64,000 nt of DNA from Flaccisagitta enflata. Lineage: Eukaryota; Chaetognatha; Sagittoidea; Aphragmophora. The position numbers and the translations under genes are program-made. The DNA lies in assembly GCA_965153355.1 (NCBI GenBank), contig OZ231127.1:25172001-25236000 (forward strand), written 5' to 3'. The number at the start of each line of letters is the position of its first letter. Within the stretch, counting starts at the first letter, position 1. The notes beneath the pieces are model-generated. The model saw only the letters and a program-made list of their open reading frames with translations, had not been told where the DNA came from and ran no database searches. Shown here piece after piece: positions 1 to 13,595 of this stretch.

Positions 1-330
1 CATCCAAGGATTGTGCATGGTCAGCGGTACCCGATGCCCTGCTTGGAGTGATCAAGTGAAGTAGTGGAGTGACAGCAGGGCAGCGGCCCTGAAGGGTCGA
101 TGTCCTGTAGGACACAGGGGTGAATTTCCATATGTCCTGAGAGGGCATATTTGAGGCCTTTGGAGTCATTTTCCATAATATTCAATGGGAGTTTTGCATT
201 TTTTCAATTTCTCGTCAATTTGCCATGTTTATCAATGGGTTGAATGGACATATGGAAATTCATTCCTGTGTCCTACAGGACATTGGCCCTTTGGGGCCGC
301 TGCCCAAAAAGTAGAATGATGTGTATGATG
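1..330. repeat. Dispersed repeat with 57-bp inverted arms
   Basis: Arms at 81-137 and 246-302 are near-perfect inverted copies separated by about 108 bp. Each contains a small palindrome around TGTCCTGTAGGACA and the motif GGGGCCGCTGCCC or its complement. Related sequence recurs at about 54146-54200, 54519-54570 and 55988-56035, so this is a dispersed family. No coding potential seen. Confidence 0.7.
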
Positions 331-817
331 CATGTTGGCCCATTTAATCAAAATGGTGCTCTTGATCGTGCCTAGGCCTTTCGGACCAACCAACATACTG
401 GGCAACATACATGAAAAGTTGTAAATGCGCACGTGAACGGCCAAGAAGAGGCTTCTCCCCATCCCCATCCAGATTGTACCAAAGTTTGCGAGTACATCCA
501 AATCGCAAAATAATATTTGTACAAAAAAAAAAACATTTCACGCAAAGCCGTCGCTTCGGCCGTCCAGTGCATCGGTCGGTCGGTCGGTCTGTGTGCCGGT
601 CCATCACCATCTGTCGGAATGACGGCTAAACTTGCCAATTTCGCGTAAACAATTGGGACTGTTTTTGTGGCAACGGACGCCGATTTGAATTACGATTATC
701 GTTAAATGCCGCCGCTTTTCTCGGCCGCCTTCATCTGCCGCTTACATCTGCCGTTTACATCTCTTTCTTTCTTTGCCTTTGGCATCATTAACTGTTACTG
801 ATGATGTTCCGCTGTTG
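331..817. other. No gene seen; CGGT tract remnant
   Basis: AT-rich sequence with a short CGGT run at 571-590 that resembles the tetranucleotide tract of the HINE-like repeats, but no recognisable terminal hairpin. The overlapping short open frames have no coding character. Confidence 0.5.
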
Positions 818-1362
<545 letters not shown>

Positions 1363-2151
1363 TTTGCTTTGCTCGTCTTTAGATATCTTAGTTCGCCTTC
1401 TCCTCTATTTCCCGCGTTTTAAAAGACATAAGCCCCTCGTTGTGTCAACCGGCAAGCAAAGGCTTTGGCAAAGGACGCTTCCGCGTGATTGTCCTTGTTG
1501 CTTTTCCTCCTTCATCTCCGTCTCGTCTTCCCCTTGATTCATGATTTCGCGTCTTTCTTGTTTTTGGCGCTCCGCTCCAAATCTGTCTTTGGTTCACGTC
1601 CAGATCGCTTTCTACATCAGAGTTTTGTCGTCAGCGCATTTATGTGTAACAACGTGTAAACAACATTTAAGTTACAGTTCTTCACTTTTTTCGTTATCTG
1701 GCTTTAGCTTTGTGGACGAATTTGAAGCATCGTCTTTCTGAGCACAGAGTCAATAACTTAAATCTATCATTGCTCTGGTATACACTTTTTTTTTTCCTCC
1801 CACGAAATGCGGTAATTCTGTCTACGAATACGAGAATTACGCGATGAAATGTGAATGGACAATTGAGAAAAAAAAAGTTATGTTGGGTTTGGGGTTAAAG
1901 CATAAAGCTTTGTTACTACATACTCTGTTGCTACATACATTCTAAAAAAAAGAAAAGAAAAAAAATCGAAGTTCTCTCTACATACTTTGTTACTTAATAC
2001 ATGCTTAAAAAAGAAAAAAAATTCAAAGTTTTCTCTAGTTCCCAATCGGTTGCAGCCGTTGAGCCCGCAGCCCGGACCCCAGCGCGGACGTCAGTACGAC
2101 CGGGACAATGTTTGGGCGGCGATGTAGGGGTGTTCTGGAAATCGTACTTAC
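1363..2151. other. No supported gene
   Basis: Mixed sequence with short A-runs. A small open frame at 1541-1741 lacks any recognisable domain or splice context. Confidence 0.4.
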
Positions 2152-2242
2152 CCTTCAAACTTGCTGAAATGAGGTCTTTATTCGTATGGCCCCAGGGGGT
2201 AAAGCCATGGAAAGCGGAAGATGTTGCAGAGGGGTTCTTCAA
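2152..2242 (-). CDS. Candidate first coding exon, unknown product
   Basis: On the minus strand an ATG at 2242 opens a 30-codon frame (starts MKNPSATSSAFHGFTPWG) that runs into a strong donor, G|GTAAGTAC, at 2152/2151. The GTAAGT match is the main support. I found no convincing downstream exon, and the frame continues past the donor, so this could be chance. Function unknown. Confidence 0.22.
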
Positions 2243-2650
2243 ATATTTATATTAAAGTAACCAAATATGTTTTTTTTTGTCTGAAAAGAGTGAAGAATAA
2301 TGTACTCAGAGCCTTTTTTTCGGATCTGTTTCTTACAGATACGACACAAATTTCCAACACAACACAACAAGCTAGGAACGATTTTGTGTTAATCGTTGGC
2401 AACAATGATGAGGAAAGCCAAATGTATCAAAAAAGGAATGGCAATATGCAAATGTATTTTTTCGAACAGACTGTTAAATTTCAGTGAAAAATTAATATAA
2501 GAAAAGAAGAAAAAAAGAGATATATCTATCGGTTTTATTTCGGTCTTTCTGTCTGTCTCTTTGTCCCTCCTTCTACGTCTTACGTTTCATTTGGCCTGTG
2601 TCTATCAGCCTGTCTGTCCCTCCGCCCGTCTTACCGTCCTTCCATCTGAT
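2243..2650. other. No gene seen
   Basis: AT-rich unique-looking sequence followed by pyrimidine-rich sequence leading into a CT microsatellite. Nothing else is recognised. Confidence 0.4.
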
Positions 2651-2689
<39 letters not shown>

Positions 2690-2743
2690 CACGAACAGTA
2701 AGGCTCCATTCCACTGAAGCACGACTTCGTGCTTCAGTGGAAT
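2651..2743. repeat. (CT)n tract followed by a 17-bp-stem palindrome
   Basis: A CT run (about 2651-2684) lies beside a perfect hairpin: arm ATTCCACTGAAGCACGA at 2708-2724, a 2-nt loop, and its exact complement at 2727-2743. A diverged copy lies at 3224-3259, also beside a CT run, so palindrome plus CT looks like a repeated unit. Confidence 0.8.
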
Positions 2744-3223
2744 TGACTCTGGACCTCTTTTCATGTTGCGATTGGTCACAACAATTCATTTCAGTGCAAT
2801 CAAAAACTTTTTTGTTTCTCTTATTCAAATAAAGATAGGTTTTTCATTTTGTCATAAATTATTGTCTTTGCAAAATTTCTCTTAATTCTTTTTCTTTTTT
2901 TGAATTTTTTTTTTTTTCATGACAAAAACTTTTTCTTATCGAATGTATGTTTTTATGACAATAATTGAGTTTTCCCACTTGAAGTTTTGATTGGGGTAAA
3001 AACTTGATAGATGTAAAAAGATATTTTACTCTTGATAACAACATTATTCTTATTTAGTAAGTCTACTTAGATGAAGAAAAAGGGTAAGAGGTAAAAAGAA
3101 AGGAGACGATTTCTTTAGATAAAAGTAAATGAAGAATACTTTGACTATCATTGCTTTACTGAAAAAATCAGTTATTACCAATTCTATTAAAGCTCAAATT
3201 GCAGAGAGCACTAGTTAGTCTTC
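2744..3223. other. No gene seen between the two palindromes
   Basis: Very AT-rich sequence (about 480 bp) between two related palindromes in the same unit orientation. It may be the body of a small repeat element, but I see no terminal repeats or duplications that prove this. Confidence 0.4.
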
Positions 3224-3324
3224 ATTCCACTGAAGTACGACGTCGTGATTCAGTGGAAATAATTTTAACTTTAGCACAATTTTCGTGATTGAATGGTTGC
3301 CTGTCTCTCTCTCTCTCTCTCTCT
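3224..3324. repeat. Second palindrome copy plus (CT)n
   Basis: Arms at 3224-3240 and 3243-3259 pair with about two mismatches and share the ATTCCACTGAAG core of the palindrome at 2708. A CT run follows at 3304-3324. Here the CT tract is on the opposite side of the palindrome from the first copy. Confidence 0.7.
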
Positions 3325-3705
3325 CGTTTCTCTCTCTGTCGCTCCGTAAATCCTATGACAAGAAAAAGATGGCGATACCCTGGGGAACACCTCATTCCCT
3401 TCGCATCGTCGTTGTCGACGTCGTCGTCATCATCGTTATCGTCGTCGTTACCATCGTCGTCTGAATCGTAAGTCATTGCCTTTCCACCGGTGCATTTTTT
3501 TTCACTGCGTTCATCCGTTTACAAGGTTAAGAGAATATTGCATTACCAAACGGTTTGATTTTCATTGAAACTCTCGTATCAAAGGGAAGGGCGTGAGCTT
3601 CCTGAAGTTGTCAACGCTTCAAATTACTTCCATCTTAGCTTGTCTGACAACCAAGGTCTCAGTCTTGTACCTCCAAACTTCTCACTTTCAGCAGCGCTAT
3701 CTCTT
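3325..3705. other. No gene seen; GTC-rich patch
   Basis: Contains a short GTC/ATC trinucleotide patch at about 3408-3460. No recognisable coding exon. Confidence 0.4.
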
Positions 3706-3854
3706 CTTTTTAGTCAGGGACACGCGACTCTACAACTTGCTGTGTCGGTCCGTCTGTCCGTCCGTCCATAACATTCTTAAATAGCGAGCGTTTTTTGCAT
3801 TAAGGCCCTTGGCTAAACGTCCGCGACTGTTGTACCGTGTATCCGGCCTTGTTA
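3706..3854 (-). mobile_element. HINE-like element, short copy
   Basis: Read on the minus strand it starts with TAACAAGGCCGGATACACGG, then a subterminal GTCGCGGACG box, then an ACGG/ACAG-type tetranucleotide tract, then a degenerate terminal hairpin ending in GACTAAAAA. This is the common plan of the family found throughout the window. The terminal stem of this copy is partly broken. Confidence 0.65.
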
Positions 3855-3941
3855 TCGATAGATGGAGGCCACAATGAAAACAGAAAGGCATACAAAAGGG
3901 AACAAAATCCAATACAATCAAGAGGATAACTTTTATCCGTC

Positions 3942-3942
3942 T

Positions 3943-4005
<63 letters not shown>
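3942..4005. repeat. (CT)n microsatellite
   Basis: About 62 bp of uninterrupted CT dinucleotides. Confidence 0.97.
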
Positions 4006-4009
<4 letters not shown>

Positions 4010-4073
4010 CTTTTCATTTCAGGCGTTTTGCTAATAGGACTAGCATTTAAAGATTTTCTTCAGAGGGATGGTA

Positions 4074-4679
4074 ACCATGCCCAAAAAAAAAATGGCACAT
4101 CTTTTTCACGCCTCTCGGTTGGTTCATAATAAGTGAAACTAAGAAAAATCAGTGAGCATTTTAAAGAGCTTCAAAAAATCTTTCATTTGAGTGGTCTCAG
4201 AGTGTTGTAGCTCTAAAACTTTAGAAATTACATTGATATGAAGAAAAAAGGTCAATTTTGCTTACTGCCAGAAAGAGCGTTTTCACATATCACTTTGAAC
4301 TGTACCTTTCATTTTCATTTAATCATAACTTCTAAACAAATCAAATTAAAAATTTTTGCTTGGCGCCATTTTGAAGAAAATTTTCTAAATTTTTTTTTTC
4401 CTCATAAATTTTTTTTGATTTGCTTAAGTATTTTCACTGATACATAGAAAAAACAAGGAAAATTTTGATGATCGAATGATCTACTCAGGCAAAAGCAGAG
4501 TAATCAACTTCAGTTAGTTGTCATTTTTAAACAAAAAAACTCACAATATTCTGCTTGGTGTAGTTTTAAAGAACTTTCGAATATCTTTCTAACGGTCACT
4601 GATTTTCTATAGTTTAATTTAAAGAGAGCGAATCAGCTTGCATTTAAAGATGAGTGTGCCATTTTTTTTTGGGCATGGT
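4074..4679. mobile_element. MITE, TIR ACCATGCCC, TA-flanked
   Basis: Terminal inverted repeats of about 24 bp begin ACCATGCCC followed by an A-run and TGGCAC; the right end (to 4679) is the complement. TA dinucleotides at 4072-4073 and 4680-4681 fit Tc1/mariner-type target duplication. The 606-bp body is AT-rich, has no transposase, and carries an internal TTGGCGCCA motif at about 4360 that recurs in other elements. Confidence 0.75.
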
Positions 4680-4878
4680 TATTAGGAGGACAAGTGCATG
4701 GTTCACTCAGGGTTTTGATTTATAAGGCAGAGAGATGCAGTTTAAGGCTCTTTGTCTTTACGACTAATTTGATTTGATAAAATCGGCTCTGCAGAAATGA
4801 GGGAAAGGAAGCGGAGGGATTTATGAAAAGTATCCCCTTTGCCCCATGGGATATTCGTTTTTCCAAGTCCAATGCCTA

Positions 4879-5432
4879 CAGTGGGGTTCATGGAATAACA
4901 GCCTAAACTGGAGGAAGGTATTTAAGTGTCTTGATTTTATTTGACAAAGTTGATATTTGAAATTTAAATTATTCAATTGATGTTTTTGTCCCTGAGTTTT
5001 TCGGTTGCTATGGAAACCTTAATTATTTTTTGAAACATTTATTACTACTAAAATAACAATATTTTGAAAAATATTATCAGGGAACATGGAAGAAATTTCG
5101 AAGACGCTACTGATCTTTTGTTTTTACCGGGTTTTCCCGTTTGGGTGAAGCTTTAAATTGAATAGATTCGGGTTGAAATTTATAAAACCCAGCTCTCACC
5201 CAGCCCTGACCCTAACCCTAACCCTAAAACCACCCCCAACCCCAACCTCAACCCTAACCCTATCCCTAACCCTAAATAAAAAGCCGCTTAGAAAGCAAGT
5301 AAAACAAAAGACAACTCAGGGACAAAAACATCAATTGAATAACTTAAATTTCAAATATCAACTTTGTCAAATAAAATTAAGACACTTAAATACCTTCCTC
5401 TAGTTTAGGCTGTTATTCCACGAACCCCACTG
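4879..5432. mobile_element. MITE with about 118-bp TIRs, TA-flanked
   Basis: Left arm 4879-4998 starts CAGTGGGGTTCATGG; right arm 5315-5432 is its near-perfect inverse. TA lies on both sides (4877-4878 and 5433-5434). CAGT ends plus TA duplication fit the Tc1/mariner superfamily; no transposase is present. The core contains a telomere-like CCCTAA tract. Confidence 0.85.
5208..5276. repeat. Interstitial telomere-like (CCCTAA)n
   Basis: About 69 bp of imperfect CCCTAA hexamers lying inside the MITE at 4879-5432, so it is an interstitial tract carried by a transposon and not a chromosome end. Confidence 0.85.
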
Positions 5433-6316
5433 TATCCACCAGCCAGGAACGCTGCACTTGTCATATTCGTTTAGTATCTTATTCCATTATTGACCTGTGC
5501 AATGTGCATCGTTCGTTTTGTTGCAAGCTGTTTTGTGATTGGCATCATTGTCTTGGACCCTTACTCGATAAGGCATTCTCTCCGGTCACTCCAAGTTAGA
5601 ATTAAACATATCCACAACTTTTTCCATTCGTATAGTGATTCCTAAATGAATTGTCTTCGCCAATAACATTCATTCACATCTTGCATCTGCCTACTTTAGT
5701 TCCTTTCATCGGGCTAACAGCAGCTAGGCTGACCCTTCAAATTCACTAATCACTACTAACTGCACGAGTAACCTTTTCCATTGGCCCCGAAGGGCAAGGC
5801 CTTTTGAGGCATAGGACTATTATAAAGCGTATTATTAAAGATGTAATTTACTTTTTTTGAATAAAGTAGTGTTTACTGTATGAGTGCAATAGATTTCCTT
5901 AACACTTTGCTATAATTTCGTCCCAAACACATTAAGCCCGCTTTGCAAGTTATGACACAATAGTTTAAACCACATTTAGCCTGAAGATCGCTTGCAATAC
6001 CGACAAACATGTTGCGCTCCGCGAGAAATTAGAGGGCAATATGCAAATGATAGCTTATATACGGAGGTAACAGTTACATCTGGTGAGTTACCTCTACAGA
6101 TCTCTCTTTTTAGAACGTGGCTGTTTCGGGCTTAGCGCTTACGCAGATTATTCAAGAGAGAGATAACAGCTTGAGATTGCGGGTTAAAACCGAGAGAACG
6201 AACTATGGTGCAAAGAGAGACGAGATTTCATTAATTTCAAATCACGAGACCACACATACACTTAATGCCATAAATCCCGAGATAAATATTATTCAAATGA
6301 CTTCCGACGCCATTCA
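5433..6316. other. No supported gene
   Basis: About 880 bp of apparently unique sequence without recognisable exons. A frame at 6117-6416 runs into the CCG repeat and has no recognisable domain. Confidence 0.4.
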
Positions 6317-6317
6317 C

Positions 6318-6368
<51 letters not shown>
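6317..6368. repeat. (CCG)n microsatellite
   Basis: About 17 CCG units; it would encode polyproline in one frame. Function unclear. Confidence 0.95.
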
Positions 6369-7065
<697 letters not shown>

Positions 7066-7224
7066 ATGTCAATGGAGCAGAATTACCTTTCAACAACTAG
7101 AAGCAGATAAAATTGCAGAAGGCTTAAAGGTTTACTTTAAACAGTCGAGTGGGAGGCAAATATCGAAGTTATACGCAACAATGAAGATAAATGAAGGTCT
7201 GCGCGGGAAAAAGGGAAAAAAACC

Positions 7225-7904
<680 letters not shown>

Positions 7905-8095
7905 TTTTTTAGTTGCGGACACGCAACTCTATGAGAGGCTTTGTCCGTCCATTGATCCGTCCATCGGTCCATCCGTCCGTCGGTAATGATCGATGGAAAG
8001 GAGAGTTTTAGATGCTTTTTTTGTATGTTAGAGTGTGTGTGGTGGGGTTGGGGTGTGGATGGGGGTTGGTCGCCCCAGCCCACCCGTCCGCAAAG
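7905..8095 (-). mobile_element. HINE-like element, GTTGCG hairpin subtype
   Basis: Terminal hairpin stem CGCAAC (7922-7927) pairs with GTTGCG (7912-7917) across a 4-nt loop, next to a T-run on the plus strand. A tract of ACGG-type tetramers follows, and the far end carries the CCCACCCGTCCGC box typical of the family. The AACAAGGCC end is missing or degraded. Confidence 0.65.
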
Positions 8096-8374
8096 ATAAT
8101 GTGACTCCGCGTCACTTGTCATGAAGAAACCTGTTGTAAAGAATTTTTATCTCATTAAGTTGATTTCACGCCTTTTAGAAAACTGGATCGTCGTTGAGTA
8201 GAAATGTGATGTACGCATAATCAACCATAATGGAATGATTTCTGAAATTTGTCACCCTCGGGTGATTTGTGGAATTTTGTATACACAGGTGACAATTATA
8301 TGCCCCTATCCATTTTCGTTAAGCATGTGCTTAATGGAACAAGGTCATTAGACCTAAGTCGCGTGCGTCGGCAC

Positions 8375-9320
<946 letters not shown>

Positions 9321-9546
9321 GTCGGCACTTTCAAAAAAAGTCAAACGGACAGACATACAAACATTTTTTTTTTCAAAAAGACATTTGAAATGTCCATTTA
9401 CTGCACAGTGTTTATTTTCTACTATTTAGAGACATAAAAACCACTTTATAAAGCCTTTAAAACAGTTTTGTGACGGACGGACGGGCGGAGGGACGGATGG
9501 ACCGACCGAAAAGTGGCTTATAGAGTCGCGTAGCACGCGACTAAAA

Positions 9547-9952
9547 AAGGGAATCATGCGCTTTAAGTGAGGCGTAGTAAGTGAGGGCTCGTGAGGCTCT
9601 CTTGCATATTTCCAGTTTGGGTATTGGGGTGGATATTGTTCCAATTGTCATACCGTATACACGCAATTCACCTACTGTTTCATAGACATCGTGTATCATG
9701 TACTAGGACACTCAAACTGCACAGCCAAATCCCCATATTCGAAAATTCAAATATCCGCGTTTTCTGCTTTTAAGACAGACGATGAAAAAAACTAGAAAAC
9801 GTTCTTGCTCATTTTATGATTTAATGCAATAATCTAAAACTATTTTCCTCCAGCCGAAACACATATTTCGTCTGTTTCTGTTCCAGAGTTGGCAATGACA
9901 GCGGGATGTCTTTGGAAATGGCGTCTCATAACGCATTTTCACATCTTTTCAA
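9547..9952. other. No gene seen
   Basis: Unique-looking sequence with short open frames but no recognisable domains or splice-delimited exons. Confidence 0.4.
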
Positions 9953-10275
9953 GGAGGGCGAGGGACTCGAGAGGACGGGGCGGAAGTGGTTAGAAGATGG
10001 AGGGGGAGGGTGGGTACAGAAAAAGAGTGGGGGTGGGGGACTTGAGAGGAGGGGGCGGAAGTGGTTAGAAGATGGAGGGGGAGGACGGGTATGGATAAAG
10101 AGAGGAGGGCGAGGCACTTAATAGGAGGGGGCGCAAGTCGTTAGAAGATAGAGGGCCGAGGGGGGAGGGTGGGTATGGACAAAGAGTAGAGGGGAGGGGG
10201 CTCGAGGGGAGTGGGCGGAAGTGGTTAGAAGATGGAGGACCGAGGGGGGAGGGTGGATATGGGTGAAGAGAGAGC
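9953..10275. repeat. G-rich minisatellite, about 65-80-bp units
   Basis: About four imperfect copies built around GCGGAAGTGGTTAGAAGATG followed by a G-rich stretch. Strong strand asymmetry (G/A on plus). Confidence 0.85.
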
Positions 10276-10603
10276 CTAGTGGGATCACCAGACAGAAGAA
10301 AGGGAAAAGACTAGTGACGGAGGAGAGATGCTTGAAGGGTAGAGCGGGGTAAGGCTGAGCTACAGGCGGAAAGGAAAAGGAGGTACAGAGACTAACTGAG
10401 GGCCGGGGTGGCTGCAGAGTGGGAAAAAATGAGTACGCACACAAACAAAAAAAAACGCGAGTGAGAGGTAGTAAATCCACTTTTACTAGAGATTAAGCGA
10501 AACGCAAAAAATACCCACTAATCTCTGATTTAGAATTGTGATGATTCAGACTTAAAAACGACTCATTTTCTTTTTTTTGCCTTTTTTCTCTCCTCTTGCT
10601 CAG
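10276..10603. other. No gene; ends in a polypyrimidine tract
   Basis: The last 40 bases are T/C-rich and end in CTCAG at 10603, forming a good splice acceptor for the exon that follows. Confidence 0.45.
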
Positions 10604-10681
10604 GTAGAAGAATGTGAGACACGTAAAATTCGGGTGTCTCCAGAGGAAAAAGCAAAAAGAGTGGAGAAGCGGCAACAACAA

Positions 10682-10717
<36 letters not shown>

Positions 10718-10725
10718 CGACAACG

Positions 10726-10794
<69 letters not shown>

Positions 10795-10796
10795 TT

Positions 10797-10798
<2 letters not shown>
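10604..10798 (+). CDS. Candidate 3'-terminal exon with polyQ tail
   Basis: A long T/C tract ending in CTCAG precedes an open frame that starts VEECETRKIRVSPEEKAKRV and then runs into about 40 Gln codons broken by Lys and Arg, ending His-stop at 10796-10798. The charged, helix-prone lead-in looks like real coding sequence, and the CAA-encoded polyQ tail is a repeat expansion. No partner exons were identified, so gene identity is unknown. A non-coding CAA microsatellite downstream of a chance frame is the alternative. Confidence 0.42.

Positions 10799-10829
<31 letters not shown>
10674..10829. repeat. (CAA)n microsatellite
   Basis: About 150 bp of CAA with a few CGA and TTA interruptions; it extends beyond the stop codon of the candidate polyQ exon, which suggests the repeat expanded across the end of the frame. 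Confidence 0.97.
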
Positions 10830-11604
10830 AGATCCATCAAACATGGGACTATTAATTCTTCTTTTCTTTGTGATCATGTTGAAAAAGAGATTCGGTAAAA
10901 GGTTTTCGATGGAGAATGGATGGACGGTCTTGTGTAAAACTTGCAATAAATTACAAAGAAAAGGAGAGTATGCGTTCCCACAGAATTACAGCAATAAACT
11001 TCATCCTCAACTACATCAAAACTAGATCAAGAACAAATCGCGTTGCTTGATTAACAAACAAAACTTTGCCATGAAAAATATACGCAATATTGTAGCTGCA
11101 ACGACATCTTTGGTAATTGGTTGCAAACAGAATGTTATTGTCGATAAATTGTCAAGGTTACATAAGACTGACGCGAGGAGGAAAGGCGACTCGAATTATG
11201 AAGGTTGCGCTGGCCGGTATTTGTTGGAAAAAAGTCGAATTACATAATTCGAGTTTTTGAAACGTAGGGGAAAAATAAAGTTTTCTATTTTTGATTTGGG
11301 GCAATTTTAGGAAGTTAAGAGGTTGTGAGGCTGGGATGATACTTTTTTTGATATTCACAGCTAAGAAAGAGCTATTTTTTTTCTTTCAAATGGCGCCAAC
11401 CAGAGGTCTCTACCATGATTATTTTTCGCGCTATGGTATTTTATTTTTTTTTTCGCATTTTTACAAAAATTGATATTTTTTATTAATGCTTATTTTTAGT
11501 CCCATGTAACAAAAGAAAAGAGTCGACATGTTACGTAAATTGACTCCAACTTTTATGATGCTAGCTTTTGCATTTTAGAGAAGGAGGAAGAGAGAGAGAA
11601 AAAA

Positions 11605-11606
<2 letters not shown>
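10830..11606. other. No supported gene
   Basis: AT-rich. Short frames without splice context or recognisable domains. An ATGGCGCCAACC segment near 11390 loosely resembles a motif shared by other repeats in the window. Confidence 0.35.

Positions 11607-11661
<55 letters not shown>
11607..11661. repeat. (GA)n microsatellite
   Basis: About 55 bp of GA, followed by a short CA-rich patch. Confidence 0.95.
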
Positions 11662-11663
<2 letters not shown>

Positions 11664-11764
11664 CACACACATCCACACAAACACTTCTACACAGGCAGTT
11701 GACCAGACAGCATGAGATACACGCACAGTAAAACATGCTTTGAAAAAAAAAACTCCCCTTCACG

Positions 11765-11995
11765 ACTTTTTTCCAGTCGGCGACAGCCGCCTTTATTGGT
11801 ATTATATCTGGACTTATTAGTCGCGTGCTACGTGCCTCTTAAAGACAGTAATTTGCTTCGTAGGTCCGTCGCGTAGGTGGGTTGATCGGTATGTCCGCGA
11901 CAATTTCATGTCACTACTCCTGTCCAATATTGATAAGTCTTTCTCATCTGTTTTCTCCCCCGCCCGCTACCTGGGAAGCCGTGTAACCGACCATG
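11765..11995 (-). mobile_element. Diverged HINE-like remnant and GGCGAC hairpin
   Basis: The plus strand shows TTAGTCGCGTGCTACG (family terminal hairpin, right arm decayed) and GTCCGTCGCG-type boxes. Just outside, 11776-11788 holds GGCGACAGCCGCC, the complement of a motif seen at about 31252 and 56201 in another repeat family. Confidence 0.45.
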
Positions 11996-12302
11996 TTGAT
12001 AGAGACCGTAGTTTAAGATCGCCCTATTAATGAATGCCCGTAATTTTAGTTAAGATCACACCAACGTTAATTGATCGTTCTCCAAGTTGTTCTGTCAATT
12101 AGCACACAATCATCATATCTTCAATAAACAAATCCAATAAGAATATGATTATGGAAGGATACAATATGAAAACTAATCTTTAGCGTTTAGACGGAACCCT
12201 CAGCTCAGCAAATAAGAATAAGAAATTGGCACATCAAGAGACTTAGCAGTAGAAAGCCAGAGAGGCACCGCGGGGCTCCAGGAGTTGACCACCCATCAAT
12301 TG
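11996..12302. other. Upstream region of the 12.3-kb coding exon
   Basis: AT-rich until about 12230. No clear TATA box or defined splice acceptor chosen; CAG at 12279-12281 could be an acceptor if the following frame is not a first exon. Confidence 0.3.
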
Positions 12303-12714
12303 ATGGCCTCGATTGAGAATGCGGCGAAACACGCAGCAGCGTCGACAAGTTGGAGGCCAGCGGCGGCGATGGCGACCAATCACGGGGCGCCGAGTTTGAC
12401 GGCGTCAACCAATCATGACTCACCAAATTCCACCGACGACGTCGCATCTTTACCTTCCAACTCCGCGCCGGGAATTTCCGCATCTTCGACTTCCGCATCT
12501 TCAACTACCTCGTCAGCGGAAATGTCGGAAGCGTCAGAGACTTTGGCCGACGACAAAACGGCGGCGGCGTCGCTGTCGGCATCCGCTTCCGCATCTTCAT
12601 CCGGTGACGGAAATATTGGAGGCATCGGCAGCGGCGGCGGTGACGGCGGTGGCGGCGGCGGCGGTGACGGCGGTGGCGGCGGCGGTGGCGGCGGTGACGG
12701 CGGCGGTGGCGGCA

Positions 12715-12745
<31 letters not shown>

Positions 12746-13595
12746 TGATTTATTGCAACGAGGTTATTGGTCCATCCAGACTCAGTCCATCCATCAATCA
12801 CCCGCCATTGAGAATGTGAATCCTATCGATGGTCGGAGTGATAACGACATCGATAACAATGATCATAGACGACAAAAAGACCACGATGATCATGGTCATC
12901 GTAGTTTCTGGCAAACTCCTCCGTTTTGTGAGGATCCATCAAAATCCTCATCGCAGAATCAATCGGAACATCAAAATCCAATATCAACGATGACTCCATC
13001 CACCCAATTTCTTTCACCAAAACCCTCATCAACAACTTCACGAGTACTATCATCATTATCATCATCGTTAGTGCCGATAATATCGCCGATGCAGCAGATC
13101 CCGTCGCCAATGTCGCCTCCATCGCCGTCATCGTTACTACGGTCGCCGTTAGTCCAATCGCCGTTGCCTTGTTCGCCGCTGCTTCTCCAGTCTTCGATGC
13201 CGCCATCGCCGGTGCCATCGGACGCCGTTTCCATTTCCGATTCCGACGCCACAGACGCTGTCTTTCCTCATTCTTATCATCGAGATTCGTTGAATATTTA
13301 TCGAGTTCGACAGGCGGAGGAGGCCAGACGTAACTCGCCGCAGACTGCGGGAGAGACCGCGCCGCCGCCGCCGCCGCAGAGAGACGACGCGACGGTGGCG
13401 TCGACCCTCAACCAGGTCGTCGACGTCGTTTCCACCCAAGTGCCTTCCGGCGACGTTGTCGAGAGCTCGGCGCCGATGAGTTTGGCTGACACTCTCCACG
13501 AGGATGGTCGTCTGTTGACAACCAAATCATCGGCATCGCACGTTCAAGCGCGTCTTGATGGGTGGTCGGTTGGATCATCACCGACGGAACTCCAG
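12303..13595 (+). CDS. Large coding exon, Ser/Ala/Gly-rich disordered protein
   Basis: An uninterrupted frame of 431 codons from ATG at 12303 (MASIENAAKHAAASTSWRPA) to CAG|GTAGGT, a good donor, at 13595/13596. The frame is open for a few codons upstream too, so a spliced-in start is possible. Composition is Ser, Ala, Pro, Thr and Asp-rich, with a Gly-rich stretch (about 12610-12745) broken by Asp, an acidic patch, then Ser/Pro-rich sequence and a short PPPPP run. No folded domain is recognised; it looks intrinsically disordered, as in transcriptional or scaffold proteins, but function is unknown. GC content is clearly higher than the flanks, which supports coding. The intron is in phase 0 and the next exon at 14309 continues the frame. 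Confidence 0.6.

Noticed and set aside
5208-5276. Chromosome end
   Set aside because: The CCCTAA tract is short, degenerate and inside a TIR element.
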